64,000 nucleotides of DNA. Source: Acidobacteriota bacterium. Lineage in GTDB: Bacteria; Acidobacteriota; Terriglobia; Terriglobales; Acidobacteriaceae. Both the position numbers and the translations under genes were made by a program. Within the stretch, counting starts at the first letter, position 1; every line of letters starts with the position of its first letter. The DNA lies in NCBI GenBank assembly GCA_021780315.1, contig JAJXYY010000033.1, positions 62,001 through 126,000 of the forward strand, written 5' to 3'. Shown here in pieces: positions 15,113 to 24,619 of the stretch. The notes beneath the pieces were generated by a model. It saw only the letters and a list, made by a program, of their open reading frames with translations. It was not told where the DNA came from and searched no databases.

Positions 15113-15811
15113 ATGCAGGCGGGCATCGCAGTGAGCAATCTAGCAAGTGCAATTGGTATAACGACCGAAGATGCTTCCCTTGTCGCTGACCTCAAGACAG
15201 GGTCAGAGGAAGCATTTGCCTTGCTCATTGCTCAATATCATCAACCTCTCTATTCTTTGATTGCGCGCAGCCTGAATGATCCCGGCGACGCGGCTGATAT
15301 CACCCAGGAAGTCTTTATCAAAGTATTCCGCAGCATCCGCAGCTTCAACGGTGATGCTAGCCTGCGAACCTGGCTCTATCGCATCGCGCTGCATGAGGCA
15401 TCCAACCAGCGTCGCTGGTGGTCCCGCCATAAACGGCAGGAAACCACGATCGACTCCAACATCGATGCGGACGATGAAGACGACAGCTTTTGCCTTAGCT
15501 CAACCCTTGCGGACCAACGTGGCTCCCCCTTCGACCACGCTGCACAAGGTGAAGCTCGCGAACAGATTGAATTGGCTCTCCGTCAGCTTCCCGAGGCTTA
15601 CCGCACTGTCGTCATTCTCCGCGAGATTGAAGGCTTCGCATATGAAGAGATTGCAGAAATACTCAGTGTGCAACTGGGCACTGTAAAATCCCGACTCACC
15701 CGCGGACGATCTGCCCTACGCACTCTTCTCCTGAGCAACCAAGCCTCTGAGCTGAATCGCTCTTCGATCCAGCGTAGTCATATGGCATCGAAACAGGTGG
15801 TCACACGATGA
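15113..15811 (+). CDS. ECF-family RNA polymerase sigma factor (RpoE-like)
   Basis: A 232-residue sigma factor: region 2 at about 40-105 (YHQPLYSLIARSLNDPGDAADITQEVFIKVFRSI...LRTWLYRIALHEASN) and region 4 at about 160-210 (ALRQLPEAYRTVVILREIEGFAYEEIAEILSVQLGTVKSRLTRGR). An acidic linker (DADDEDD) separates them. The stop overlaps the anti-sigma gene start by four bases (ATGA). It is the first core-genome gene after the tRNA. Likely an envelope-stress regulator held inactive by the next gene's product. Confidence 0.92.
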   Translation: MQAGIAVSNLASAIGITTEDASLVADLKTGSEEAFALLIAQYHQPLYSLIARSLNDPGDAADITQEVFIKVFRSIRSFNGDASLRTWLYRIALHEASNQRRWWSRHKRQETTIDSNIDADDEDDSFCLSSTLADQRGSPFDHAAQGEAREQIELALRQLPEAYRTVVILREIEGFAYEEIAEILSVQLGTVKSRLTRGRSALRTLLLSNQASELNRSSIQRSHMASKQVVTR

Positions 15812-16491
15812 AAGTTCAACGCTGCGACGCGATGCAGGAATCTTTCTCGGCGTACCTTGACGGTGCTGTCAGCGGGCATCAAATGCAGGCTATCGCCTCA
15901 CATCTCGAAGTCTGCGCTAGCTGCCACCACGAGTTCTCGGCGTTGCGCGCCGTGCAGCAATCTTTATCCTCACTCGGCACTATCAAAGCACCGCCTGACC
16001 TCGCCATGAAGCTCCGCCTGACGATCTCTCACGAGAGAGCGTACAGCAAGGCACGATGGATCGATACCTTCACCGTCAAGTGGGATAACATTCTGCGTCC
16101 TATGTTGGTGCAGGTATCCGCAGGTTTCGCGGGGGCGGTCGTCTTCCTGGGTGGCGTCATGTTTCTCCTGGGAATGGTTGCTGCACCAGAGCCGGTTATG
16201 GCCAACGACGAACCCCTCGGTGCCATGACTATGCCGCACTATCTCTATTCGGCCGCTCGACCACGGCCGATTCTGTCCGCACACGATAAAACCATCATCG
16301 TCGAGGCCTATATTAACGATCAAGGCCGAGTCTACGACTACAACATTGTCTCAGGGCCCGTAGAATCAACGGTTCAGACACAGATCGTCGACCAGTTGCT
16401 CCTCAGCGTCTTCGAGCCGTCCCGCGTCTTCGGTGCTCCCGTTCGTGGCCGAGTTATCCTGACTTTCGCAGGAATCTCTGTTCAAGGCTAG
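15808..16491 (+). CDS. Anti-sigma factor with zinc-finger (zf-HC2) domain and membrane segment
   Basis: A 227-residue protein. The N-terminus carries the H-x3-C-x2-C anti-sigma motif (ASHLEVCASCHHEF at about residues 30-43). One transmembrane segment lies at about 100-125 (GFAGAVVFLGGVMFLLGMVAA). The outside part ends in a TonB-like VYDYNIVSGP..VVDQLLLSVFEPSRVFGAPVRGRVILTF pattern. It is translationally coupled to the sigma factor and probably sequesters it. Confidence 0.88.
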   Translation: MKVQRCDAMQESFSAYLDGAVSGHQMQAIASHLEVCASCHHEFSALRAVQQSLSSLGTIKAPPDLAMKLRLTISHERAYSKARWIDTFTVKWDNILRPMLVQVSAGFAGAVVFLGGVMFLLGMVAAPEPVMANDEPLGAMTMPHYLYSAARPRPILSAHDKTIIVEAYINDQGRVYDYNIVSGPVESTVQTQIVDQLLLSVFEPSRVFGAPVRGRVILTFAGISVQG

Positions 16492-16543
16492 CGCTGAAAG
16501 CACTCTCCGGTTTGCAACCCTTGGTTCGCTCCCTTAAACTCCA

Positions 16544-18370
16544 GTGGAGCGTCGAAACCATATCGTGTCTACCCAAAAACCCTCGTACCGGTTACTGAAA
16601 ATCAGCGTTGCCTGTGCCATAACCGCACAGGCGATAGGCGGCCTAACTCAGCTTGCGGCGGCACAATCCACAACGCAGCCCGCGTCTTCGAGTAGCAGCC
16701 AGTCTGGCACTCTCGTTCAGGACTCCCGAAGCAAGACTATCGGACGCATTGCACAGCCTGAAGCAGGTGGCTCCGCAATTACGCTCGAAACCAGTGAACC
16801 GCTCTTCGATATCGCTGTAGCGCTGAACACCTGTGGTTACGATGCAGACCTTGCGACGTCCAGTCCGGTTCGTCTCGCCATACGACAGGAGGTCAATGAC
16901 GCCCTCGCTGCCTCGGCTGCCGCTAGAGACAGCCGTGATGCGCTTTGTAGTTACATTCGACAGCACACACTTGCCGACAGCGGTAGAAACCTCGCTCAGT
17001 ACATCTCGCTCGCACTGTATCTTTCTCCGCCACCCGAGTTGACTCCAACGGTCGATGAGGCCGAACTCCCTCCTGATTCCACCCAGATCGTCAATATCCT
17101 GCCACTTCTGCGAACCTTCGGCGAAGAAATACATCTCAATGCCATCTGGTTTCATCATCGCCCAGAATACGAAGACATTGTCAGCCGCGTTCACGACCCG
17201 TTGACTCGCATGGTACTCAATACCAACATTTATTTGCGGATGCCCGTCAGTAGCTACGACGGTCGTCGTTTTTTGGTGCTTTTGGAGCCGATGTTATCTC
17301 CCGCAGCAACCAATGCGCGCATCTACGCCAACGATTACATCGTCGTCACCTCCCCCGCAGCAGATCCTCCAGGTTCGATCCATATGGACCAGATACGCCA
17401 TACGTATCTGCACTATGAGGTGGAGCCTCTGGTCTACGCACGTGCTGCTGCAATGGATCGCTTACTGCCGCTGTTGAAACCAGTGCAGGATGCACCTCTC
17501 GAATTCGCTTATAAGTCAGACATCGTTGCACTACTCACCGAGTGTCTGATCAAGGCCATCGAAGCCCAAACCATGGACGTTGGTCTAGTGAGGCCCAAGC
17601 GCCCGACAGGAACCCATGAGCGCGCCGATTTGGAGAAATTTGACGCCGAAACCTCCACCTATGAACGGCAGGCTGAGATCGTTCGCCGCAAAGCAGTTGA
17701 CCTTGATATGCGCCAAGGTTGGGTTCTTGTCGAGTACTTCTACAACAAGCTGAACGTAATGGAAAAGGACTCAATCAGTCTGAAAGAAGATATCGGAGAG
17801 ATGGTCTACGGCATGGACGTTGAGCGGGAGCGCCATCATGACGAGCAGATTGTCTTTCTGCCTGAAGGCACCCACGATCTTGTCCGTCGCACACCGCAGA
17901 AGCCTTCCGGGCTCCGTCTCGCCGATCTCAAACTCCTTCAGGGCGACACTGCTGGTGCTGCTGATCTTGCCGAAAAAGCCCTTGCTGATCCTACCGCCGA
18001 TCACGCGCAGGCCCACTACATCCTTGCCCGTATCGATCTAATGGAGAAGCAGCCAGAATCTGCGGTAACCCACTTTGAAGAAGTGCTGCACACGTCCAAA
18101 GATCCTCGCACCCTCGCATGGTCCCACATTTACCTCGGACGACTCTACGATGTTCAAACCGACCGCACCAAGGCGCTGGAAGAGTATCGCGCGGCCCTTA
18201 GCGTTCGTGACAGTCAACCGGATACCAAAGCCGCTGCGGAAAAGGGGATCAAAGAGCCATTCGCTCTGCCAAAACGCATGCAGCCGGATCCGCAGGAATC
18301 CGACGATGCGCCCCTCGATCCCAGTGGTAAGGCAGAGAAAGATGCCTACCGCCCCCCGGAACCCAAGTAA
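16544..18370 (+). CDS. Secreted tetratricopeptide-repeat protein of unknown function
   Basis: A 608-residue protein with an N-terminal hydrophobic segment (LLKISVACAITAQAIGGLTQLAAAQ) reading as a signal peptide. The middle (about 80-400) is a conserved-looking region without recognised domain; a Tyr/Glu-rich helix follows. Residues about 460-560 contain TPR-like helices (LADLKLLQGDTAGAADLAEKALADPTADHAQAHYILARIDLMEKQPESAVTHFEEVL). Start is a GTG at 16544 without a clear ribosome site; a GTG at 16565 is the alternative. It follows the sigma/anti-sigma pair by 52 bp and may be in the same unit. Confidence 0.75.
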   Translation: MERRNHIVSTQKPSYRLLKISVACAITAQAIGGLTQLAAAQSTTQPASSSSSQSGTLVQDSRSKTIGRIAQPEAGGSAITLETSEPLFDIAVALNTCGYDADLATSSPVRLAIRQEVNDALAASAAARDSRDALCSYIRQHTLADSGRNLAQYISLALYLSPPPELTPTVDEAELPPDSTQIVNILPLLRTFGEEIHLNAIWFHHRPEYEDIVSRVHDPLTRMVLNTNIYLRMPVSSYDGRRFLVLLEPMLSPAATNARIYANDYIVVTSPAADPPGSIHMDQIRHTYLHYEVEPLVYARAAAMDRLLPLLKPVQDAPLEFAYKSDIVALLTECLIKAIEAQTMDVGLVRPKRPTGTHERADLEKFDAETSTYERQAEIVRRKAVDLDMRQGWVLVEYFYNKLNVMEKDSISLKEDIGEMVYGMDVERERHHDEQIVFLPEGTHDLVRRTPQKPSGLRLADLKLLQGDTAGAADLAEKALADPTADHAQAHYILARIDLMEKQPESAVTHFEEVLHTSKDPRTLAWSHIYLGRLYDVQTDRTKALEEYRAALSVRDSQPDTKAAAEKGIKEPFALPKRMQPDPQESDDAPLDPSGKAEKDAYRPPEPK

Positions 18371-18435
18371 CTCCACATCATTTTCGAGTTTTTGCAGCTG
18401 CAAGCTTCATAGCAAGTTCAGAACGAAGGAATCGA

Positions 18436-19278
18436 ATGACCACGCGGCGCCCAAAAGTCGGACGATCAGAGACTAACGGACATGCAGTTTCACTCTTTGA
18501 GCACGAATTCAAGCGCCCAGAACTGCTAATCTGGGCGCTGACACACCGTTCGCTCGCCTACGAGACTAGCCCCGAAGCGTTGGCCGATCCCACAGCAGAT
18601 AATGAACAACTTGAATTTATTGGCGATGCCGTATTAGGGCTCATCGTGGCTGAGTCTCTTTTTCAGCGCTTTCCCGACTCACGTGAGGGTGAATTGACCC
18701 GCCTCCGTGCGTCCCTCGTTAGCCGCAAACACCTTGGCGACGTTGCGCGACGCATGAATCTGGGCGCTATGTTGCGTCTTGGCCGCGGCGAGGAGCGCAG
18801 CGGAGGCCGCCACAAGCATGCGCTGCTTGCCAACGCACTGGAGGCGGTTATTGCCGCCTTGTACCTCGATGGCGGCCTAGAAGCTGCACGCTCATTTGTT
18901 GAAACGCATATCATCCTGCCGGCGCTACCCGACCTCCATGTTGCCCTTCGCGCTGGAGATACCTTCAGCGGAGCCATTGGCGACCATAAATCGGCCCTTC
19001 AGGAGTACCTGCAGGCCCTCGGCGTGGGACAACCGCAGTACGTCCTTACCGACCAGTCAGGTCCCGATCACGACAAGAGGTTCAAGGTTCAAGTCCGAAT
19101 TGACGACGGTGCAGGAGGCGCAAGGGCGCTAGTCGAGTCGGAGGGGTCTACCAAAAAGCAAGCTCAGCAGGAAGCAGCACGTCTCTCATTTGAACGGCTC
19201 TTGTCGGAACAATCCGCGAGCACATCAACCGACGTGACTCCAACACCTAAAATCAAGGCTCCGTCGAGGAACAAGTGA
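18436..19278 (+). CDS. rnc: Ribonuclease III
   Basis: A 280-residue enzyme. The RNase III signature NEQLEFIGDAVLG is at about residues 56-68 with the catalytic Glu and Asp; a second acidic site is ALLANALEAVIAALYLDGG. The dsRNA-binding domain follows at about 185-262 (HKSALQEYLQALGVGQPQYVLTDQSGPDHDKRFKVQV...GSTKKQAQQEAARLSFERLL). A Thr/Pro-rich tail is extra. It cuts double-stranded RNA in rRNA and mRNA processing. The stop overlaps the signal peptidase GTG (GTGA), coupling rnc to lepB. Confidence 0.96.
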   Translation: MTTRRPKVGRSETNGHAVSLFEHEFKRPELLIWALTHRSLAYETSPEALADPTADNEQLEFIGDAVLGLIVAESLFQRFPDSREGELTRLRASLVSRKHLGDVARRMNLGAMLRLGRGEERSGGRHKHALLANALEAVIAALYLDGGLEAARSFVETHIILPALPDLHVALRAGDTFSGAIGDHKSALQEYLQALGVGQPQYVLTDQSGPDHDKRFKVQVRIDDGAGGARALVESEGSTKKQAQQEAARLSFERLLSEQSASTSTDVTPTPKIKAPSRNK

Positions 19279-20042
19279 GCGATTCGTCGGCTTCCCATGC
19301 CACCGTCCGATCTCGCGAAGCGCAGCACCACGGATATCTCCCTGCACTCCAATCTCTCCTTACGATCGTTGTGATCGCAGTCTTCATCATTACGCTTGCA
19401 ATCCAACCCTTCCGCATTCCTTCGGAATCGATGGAACCTACCCTGTTGGTCGGCGACTTCCTGCTGGTCGATAAGCAAGGTATCGGTTTGCAGACAGGCA
19501 TGAACCCCTTCCCATCCGAAAAAATCCGGCGCGGGGACATTATTGTCTTTCATTATCCTCTCGACTCCAGTATCCATCTCATCAAGCGAGTGATCGGCCT
19601 TCCCGGCGATCACCTAAAACTACACGAAGGCCACGTGTACATCGACGGCACAGCACTCAACGAGCCATACGCGGTCTATCGCCCCTCCAGTCCCGATAAC
19701 TTTCGCGACAACTTTCCCCGCCTGCAGACGGCAGACCCCGAGATTGACTCTCGCTGGTGGGTCAGGATGCATACTCTAATCGACAACGGAGAACTCATCA
19801 TCCCTGCCGGGAACTACTTCGTCCTCGGCGATAACCGCAATGACAGTGAAGACAGCCGCTATTGGGGCTTTGTCCCACGTGAAAACATAGTTGGCAGGCC
19901 GGTCCTCATTTATTTCTCTCTGCGGCCGACCAGCACCGCTGAACTCAACGGCACCCAATCGCCGGAACGCACACATTTCAGCCTCCTCGAATCTGTCCTC
20001 GGCTTCGCACGTTGGGACCGAACCTTCAGCATCGTTCGCTGA
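19275..20042 (+). CDS. lepB: Signal peptidase I (first of two)
   Basis: A 255-residue membrane peptidase with one N-terminal transmembrane segment (LLTIVVIAVFIITLAIQPF) followed by the catalytic Ser in RIPSESMEPTLLVGDFLLVDK and the Lys in LIKRVIGLPGDHL. Box E is FVLGDNRNDSEDSRYWGFV. It removes signal peptides at the outer face of the inner membrane. Starts with GTG overlapping rnc. Confidence 0.95.
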   Translation: MSDSSASHATVRSREAQHHGYLPALQSLLTIVVIAVFIITLAIQPFRIPSESMEPTLLVGDFLLVDKQGIGLQTGMNPFPSEKIRRGDIIVFHYPLDSSIHLIKRVIGLPGDHLKLHEGHVYIDGTALNEPYAVYRPSSPDNFRDNFPRLQTADPEIDSRWWVRMHTLIDNGELIIPAGNYFVLGDNRNDSEDSRYWGFVPRENIVGRPVLIYFSLRPTSTAELNGTQSPERTHFSLLESVLGFARWDRTFSIVR

Positions 20043-20115
20043 AAACTGCGCAGGTATCTCCATAAGCCGCACTCATTCAGCGATACACTGGCAGGAGAGC
20101 CTGGAGACAACGTAG

Positions 20116-20913
20116 ATGAACACGATGGAATTGGAATCGAAGCAAACCGACAATCCGCACGCGGAAGAGACAGAAACTCTACTCGAGTCGCTGGCCTCCA
20201 TCTGTAGCGTCCTTGCCATCGGCCTGTTTGTCATGACATTTGTCTTCCAAAACTTTGAGATTCCTTCCGCCTCCATGGTCAAGACCCTCCTCATCGGCGA
20301 CCATGTGCTGGTAGACCGGATCGGCCTCGCGCCAGCTAGTTCATGGGCTCCCTTTGTTTACTACCGTCAGGTCCATCGCGGCGATATCATCGTATTCCTC
20401 AAACCCGGTGAACCTGACCTGTTCCTAGTAAAACGCGCCATCGCCATTCCTGGAGACCGTATCCACCTCCGTAACGGCATTGTCTACCTGAACGGCGTCG
20501 CTCAGAACGAGCCACAGGCAGGTAAGCCTGTCGCAGACGATAACCCCCAGCACGCCTACAACCCGTACCGTGACGACTTCCCGGCTGTACCGCCCGGTCC
20601 TGCCGATGACGTCACCGCCACCTGGGCCTACGATCTCCCCAGTCATATCCAGGGGGATGATCTGGTTGTACCGCCCGGCAAGGTCTTTGCGATGGGCGAC
20701 AACCGTACCGAAAGCCTCGACGGACGCTATTGGGGTTTTGTCCCTCGTGAAAACATCGTTGGTCGCCCAATGTTCGTCTACTGGTCTTTCGAGACCCCTG
20801 CAGACCAGATCAACAAGCAGAGTATAGGCGACCGGCTCAGCTTCATCGGACACATTCTGATACATGTCTTCGACCAAACACGTTGGAACCGAACCCTGCA
20901 TCTCATCAAATAA
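20116..20913 (+). CDS. lepB: Signal peptidase I (second of two)
   Basis: A 265-residue paralogue of the preceding gene: transmembrane segment SICSVLAIGLFVMTFVF, Ser in EIPSASMVKTLLIGDHVLVDR, Lys in LVKRAIAIPGDRI and box E FAMGDNRTESLDGRYWGFVPRENIVGRP. Catalytic residues are kept in both copies, so both are probably active, perhaps with different substrate preference. ATG at 20116, 73 bp after the first copy. Confidence 0.95.
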   Translation: MNTMELESKQTDNPHAEETETLLESLASICSVLAIGLFVMTFVFQNFEIPSASMVKTLLIGDHVLVDRIGLAPASSWAPFVYYRQVHRGDIIVFLKPGEPDLFLVKRAIAIPGDRIHLRNGIVYLNGVAQNEPQAGKPVADDNPQHAYNPYRDDFPAVPPGPADDVTATWAYDLPSHIQGDDLVVPPGKVFAMGDNRTESLDGRYWGFVPRENIVGRPMFVYWSFETPADQINKQSIGDRLSFIGHILIHVFDQTRWNRTLHLIK

Positions 20914-20942
20914 AAAAGAGGCAAAACGGCACAGCACACGAC

Positions 20943-22658
20943 ATGCCGCCATCGTCCATGCAACAGATCGATCCTACCAACGCCTCTTTGCCTCATGCCG
21001 CACCGCGACGGATCCACCGCTCGCGCGTCCGTCGTTTTGTTCTTGTCTATTACGTTTTCTTTGCTCTTGTTCTGCTTGCATTGGTGCCACCCTACATCAG
21101 TGTGAATCGATATCAGCGGCGCATCGCCAGCAGTATCAGCCAGAGCCTTGGGCGCCCCGTTCATCTCGACAGCGTCACACTGAACCTGCTGCCCCTCCCC
21201 GGCTTCACGCTGAATAACTTTGTAGTCAGCGAAGACCCTACATTCGGCACCGAACCCGTGATCCGCGCCAATACCGTTCACGCTACTTTGCGTCTCAGTT
21301 CACTCTGGACCCGTCGTGTCGAATTCTCCACCATCAGCTTCACCGACCCCAGCATAAACCTCGTCCACCTTGCCGATGGCCAGTGGAACCTTGAAACCAT
21401 CCTCACCCAGGCTGCCCGGATTGAGGCTGCTCCCACAGCGCAGAAGTCTGCTGGTCCTGCCCCACGCTTTCCCTACATCGAAGCGACCGGTGCGCGCCTC
21501 AACTTGAAACTCGATCAGGAAAAGACTCCACTTTCTCTGACAGACGCCAATTTCGCTCTCTGGCTGCCCAATCCGCAGGAGTGGCATCTACGTCTTGAGG
21601 CTCATCCGGCTCGCACCGACAGCAATGTCTCTGACACTGGCACTCTTGAAATTGAGGGAACCCTGGGGCGCGCTGCTTCTCTATCCCAAGTTGCCATTGC
21701 GATGCAGGCTGATTGGCGCAATGCTCCTCTGGGTGAGGCCAGCCGCTTGCTCCTCAACCATGATGCAGGCCTCCGTGGCGACCTCACACTCTCCGCAAAA
21801 GTACATGGCACCGTGGGCAAGAGCAGGATCGAAACACGCCTCATTCTCACAGCGGGACGCCGCGCCGACTTCGTCCCCCAGCATCCTCTATCGCTTGATA
21901 TGCAGTGCCTCGGCTCTGCCTCTAATGCGTTTCACTCCTTCTCGGATATCAGTTGCAACTGGCCACCTGCTGGCTCCTCTGCAACTCCAACCCTCACAGT
22001 CGCCGCTACTCTTGCTGACGTACGCAACCCTATCTCAACGACAGTTGACATAGCCAGTCCAGGTATCCCTGCGCAAACGATCCTGGACTGGGCTCAGATT
22101 GCCAGTGCTCGCTTCCCGCAGACAACCTCGGCAACAGGGACCGTCACCGGCAACCTGCAGTACCGTCCTAACTCTGCGTCAGAAGCGCCTTGGACTGGCA
22201 TAATACACATCTCAGATCTCGCTCTTCAAAGTGCCGGCCTGGGCTCTGCACCACTACTCATCGGCTCCGCTACCGTACAATCTGCCACGGTTTCGCCACC
22301 GACTCGGAATCGCCGCCATTTCCATGGAGTTCCGACACCAACGGGCAACGTCTTTCAAATATCACCTGTTTCATTACCACTTGGAGGCAAGGAGCCAGCT
22401 ACGCTCGACGGCCGCATCGACTCCGCAGGGTACACCCTGCATCTGACTGGGATGATCGTGTTCTCCCGACTCATTGCTCTTGCCACAGCCATTCCCCAAC
22501 TTGGAGATGGACTAAAAGATGTAACTCCTGCCAATGTCGCAGCTACTCCTGTACGCATCGACATCTCCGCAGTCCGTCCGTGGGGTGGTCAACAGACGTG
22601 GCAAGATACCTTGGTCCGGACCTCGACCACCGCCCGCTCCCGCCGCCCCGCGCACTAG
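20943..22658 (+). CDS. AsmA-family protein
   Basis: A 571-residue protein with an N-terminal membrane anchor (FVLVYYVFFALVLLALVPPYISV) followed by the AsmA opening pattern (RRIASSISQSLGRPVHLDSVTLNLLPLPGFTLNNFVVSEDPTFG) and long beta-rich repeats. AsmA-like proteins sit in the periplasm and are linked to outer-membrane assembly or lipid transport. An upstream in-frame ATG at 20883 lies inside lepB; I prefer 20943. The C-terminus ends in an Arg/Ser-rich tail soon after an LDG...YTLHLTG repeat, so it is shorter than typical members. Confidence 0.82.
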   Translation: MPPSSMQQIDPTNASLPHAAPRRIHRSRVRRFVLVYYVFFALVLLALVPPYISVNRYQRRIASSISQSLGRPVHLDSVTLNLLPLPGFTLNNFVVSEDPTFGTEPVIRANTVHATLRLSSLWTRRVEFSTISFTDPSINLVHLADGQWNLETILTQAARIEAAPTAQKSAGPAPRFPYIEATGARLNLKLDQEKTPLSLTDANFALWLPNPQEWHLRLEAHPARTDSNVSDTGTLEIEGTLGRAASLSQVAIAMQADWRNAPLGEASRLLLNHDAGLRGDLTLSAKVHGTVGKSRIETRLILTAGRRADFVPQHPLSLDMQCLGSASNAFHSFSDISCNWPPAGSSATPTLTVAATLADVRNPISTTVDIASPGIPAQTILDWAQIASARFPQTTSATGTVTGNLQYRPNSASEAPWTGIIHISDLALQSAGLGSAPLLIGSATVQSATVSPPTRNRRHFHGVPTPTGNVFQISPVSLPLGGKEPATLDGRIDSAGYTLHLTGMIVFSRLIALATAIPQLGDGLKDVTPANVAATPVRIDISAVRPWGGQQTWQDTLVRTSTTARSRRPAH

Positions 22659-22672
22659 AAGTGCTTAGGTAG

Positions 22673-24619
22673 CTACTGAATTTGCACAGACAGCTTCTTT
22701 ATGTGAACACTCGCACCGACCTCCGGCACACTACCGTCGTTCACTTGCACCTCCGCAGGAACCCCCTCAAACACAATCCGGGTCGATGCTCGAGACTTTC
22801 CTGCAATCCGTAACCGCTCAGTTGCTGTCAGCGCACCAGAGCGAACGGTTACCGGCACCTCCGCAACCGCGTCTCCATCGTTGCGCACCTCCACGGCCAC
22901 CAGCCAGCCCGCAGACTTGCCACCTTTCAGAGGCAACTCGCGGGGCGCGATGTTCATCACCGTCAGCTCCGGTAATCCCCGGTCTCGGTAGACCCAGTCT
23001 TCAAAGAACCACTGCATATCCTTCCCGGATGCCTTCTCCAACACCCTCTGGAACTCATTTGCATCATCTTCTTGTTTGCCGCCGTACCGATAAACCTGCA
23101 GCGCATCTTTCAATGCATCATCGCCCACCACGGAGCGCAGCATCCATAAGACCGCCGCAGATTTCGTACGGTAATAAACCTCGTCGTGTGCGTCCACCAG
23201 CGATTGCCCCCTAGCATTTGCCGCGACATCCACACCGTCCTGCTCTGGCTCCACCAGCGCCAACGCATTTGCTTGTTCCTGCATCTGCTGAATAGCGGCT
23301 TCCCGTCCCTGACTGCGTTCCACCCACAGCAACGACATGAACTGTGCCACCCCTTCATCCAGCCAGACATGCGACGAGTGAAACCATGCATGTGCAAGCG
23401 AGTGCGCCAGAACTGCGGACACAGCAGCGGGATCGCCATCGCGCATAGGCGCTACCAGCAACGCATCATCCTCAAATGGCTGACCGGCGTGATCCAGAAT
23501 ATTCAATGCACGCAGAGGCATACTGCCCAGCCATTCCATCACTAGCGGCTGTACCTTTACCGCATCAGCCGTATAACGGCTCAGTGCCGCGTCGTCATCA
23601 GTAACCGCTGTCAATATCTCACCATCAGCCTTGGTCGCCGGCCGATCGGTAACAAATAGACTTGGCGCTCGAAAGCCTAGTGGACGCGCAGCAAACTCTA
23701 CTGTCGCAACTCCGGGAGCATCTGCAACTAAAGCATTGACGTTCTCGCTCACTGCCAACAAAGGCTCAATTGCGCCACAGAAGAACGCGGCGCTTGGCGC
23801 ATCGCCGACATACTCAACCGCCAGCCGGAGACGGACCGTTGCCGCTGCCTGCCTGAGCTTGGTCGCCCCAACAGCGCGAAAGTACTTCGCACCATCGCCC
23901 AAGAATACTGGTTCTGCGGCAACGGGATACCAAAGGACGCTTCCAAACCCACGTAGCAGCGTGCCATTCGGCGCAATCGTGTCCCAGTCCGCATAATCCG
24001 CTTCCCCCGCGGGTGCTCCAATCCGCTCCAAGCGCTGGGCCGACTGCGAAATCTCACCACTGTACAACGCGGTGAGCTCTAATGAAGCAGCCACAGCCAG
24101 CGGTGCTGGCAGCGTCAGGATTGCCTCAGTCGCCCGGCCCGTATGGTCTGCATCTGTGTCCAATTGATGTTGCACAAATGGAATAGTCACAACGCCCGCT
24201 GCATCTGCCGTCGTGAATCGTTCCCACTCCAACGATGAGGATATCTGTAGGACCAGTCGCGTTAGCGGCACGGCACCATCGTTGCGAACTCTAAACCGGA
24301 CTCGCATCGCCAGATGCGAGCGTACAGGAGTCAGGTGCGCATCCATATCGTAGGCCGTAAACGTGATCGCAGACCGCTCCGCATCGGTAACCGAGGCTTC
24401 AACCTCGTCCACCTTTTTGGTCTGAGTGATATTCGATGAGTTGCTTTTCTGCTGTTGCTCAGAGCTCTGGCTCTTCTCAAACAACACGGCGCCAGACTTC
24501 TGTCCAGTTGAACCGGACTCAGGTTGTGCGACCTGGCCTGCAGCAATCTCTGCAAGACAGTGAAAGAACACCAGCAGCAACGCCGCCAGACAACTCCTGC
24601 GCAGCATCTTCGTGGTCAA
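22673..24619 (-). CDS. Secreted M1-aminopeptidase-like protein lacking the catalytic glutamate
   Basis: A 648-residue protein with a signal peptide (LAALLLVFFHCLAEIAAGQ). The middle follows the M1 layout: beta-rich N-terminal domain, then a gluzincin-like region. The expected HExxH reads HSLAH at residues 406-410, so Ser replaces the general-base Glu, while the WLDEGVAQF element (Glu422) is kept at a shorter distance than the usual 18 residues. It may bind peptide or zinc without hydrolysis, or use another mechanism. Its ATG overlaps the rlmB stop by four bases, so the two are coupled. Confidence 0.78.
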   Translation of the reverse strand: MTTKMLRRSCLAALLLVFFHCLAEIAAGQVAQPESGSTGQKSGAVLFEKSQSSEQQQKSNSSNITQTKKVDEVEASVTDAERSAITFTAYDMDAHLTPVRSHLAMRVRFRVRNDGAVPLTRLVLQISSSLEWERFTTADAAGVVTIPFVQHQLDTDADHTGRATEAILTLPAPLAVAASLELTALYSGEISQSAQRLERIGAPAGEADYADWDTIAPNGTLLRGFGSVLWYPVAAEPVFLGDGAKYFRAVGATKLRQAAATVRLRLAVEYVGDAPSAAFFCGAIEPLLAVSENVNALVADAPGVATVEFAARPLGFRAPSLFVTDRPATKADGEILTAVTDDDAALSRYTADAVKVQPLVMEWLGSMPLRALNILDHAGQPFEDDALLVAPMRDGDPAAVSAVLAHSLAHAWFHSSHVWLDEGVAQFMSLLWVERSQGREAAIQQMQEQANALALVEPEQDGVDVAANARGQSLVDAHDEVYYRTKSAAVLWMLRSVVGDDALKDALQVYRYGGKQEDDANEFQRVLEKASGKDMQWFFEDWVYRDRGLPELTVMNIAPRELPLKGGKSAGWLVAVEVRNDGDAVAEVPVTVRSGALTATERLRIAGKSRASTRIVFEGVPAEVQVNDGSVPEVGASVHIKKLSVQIQ

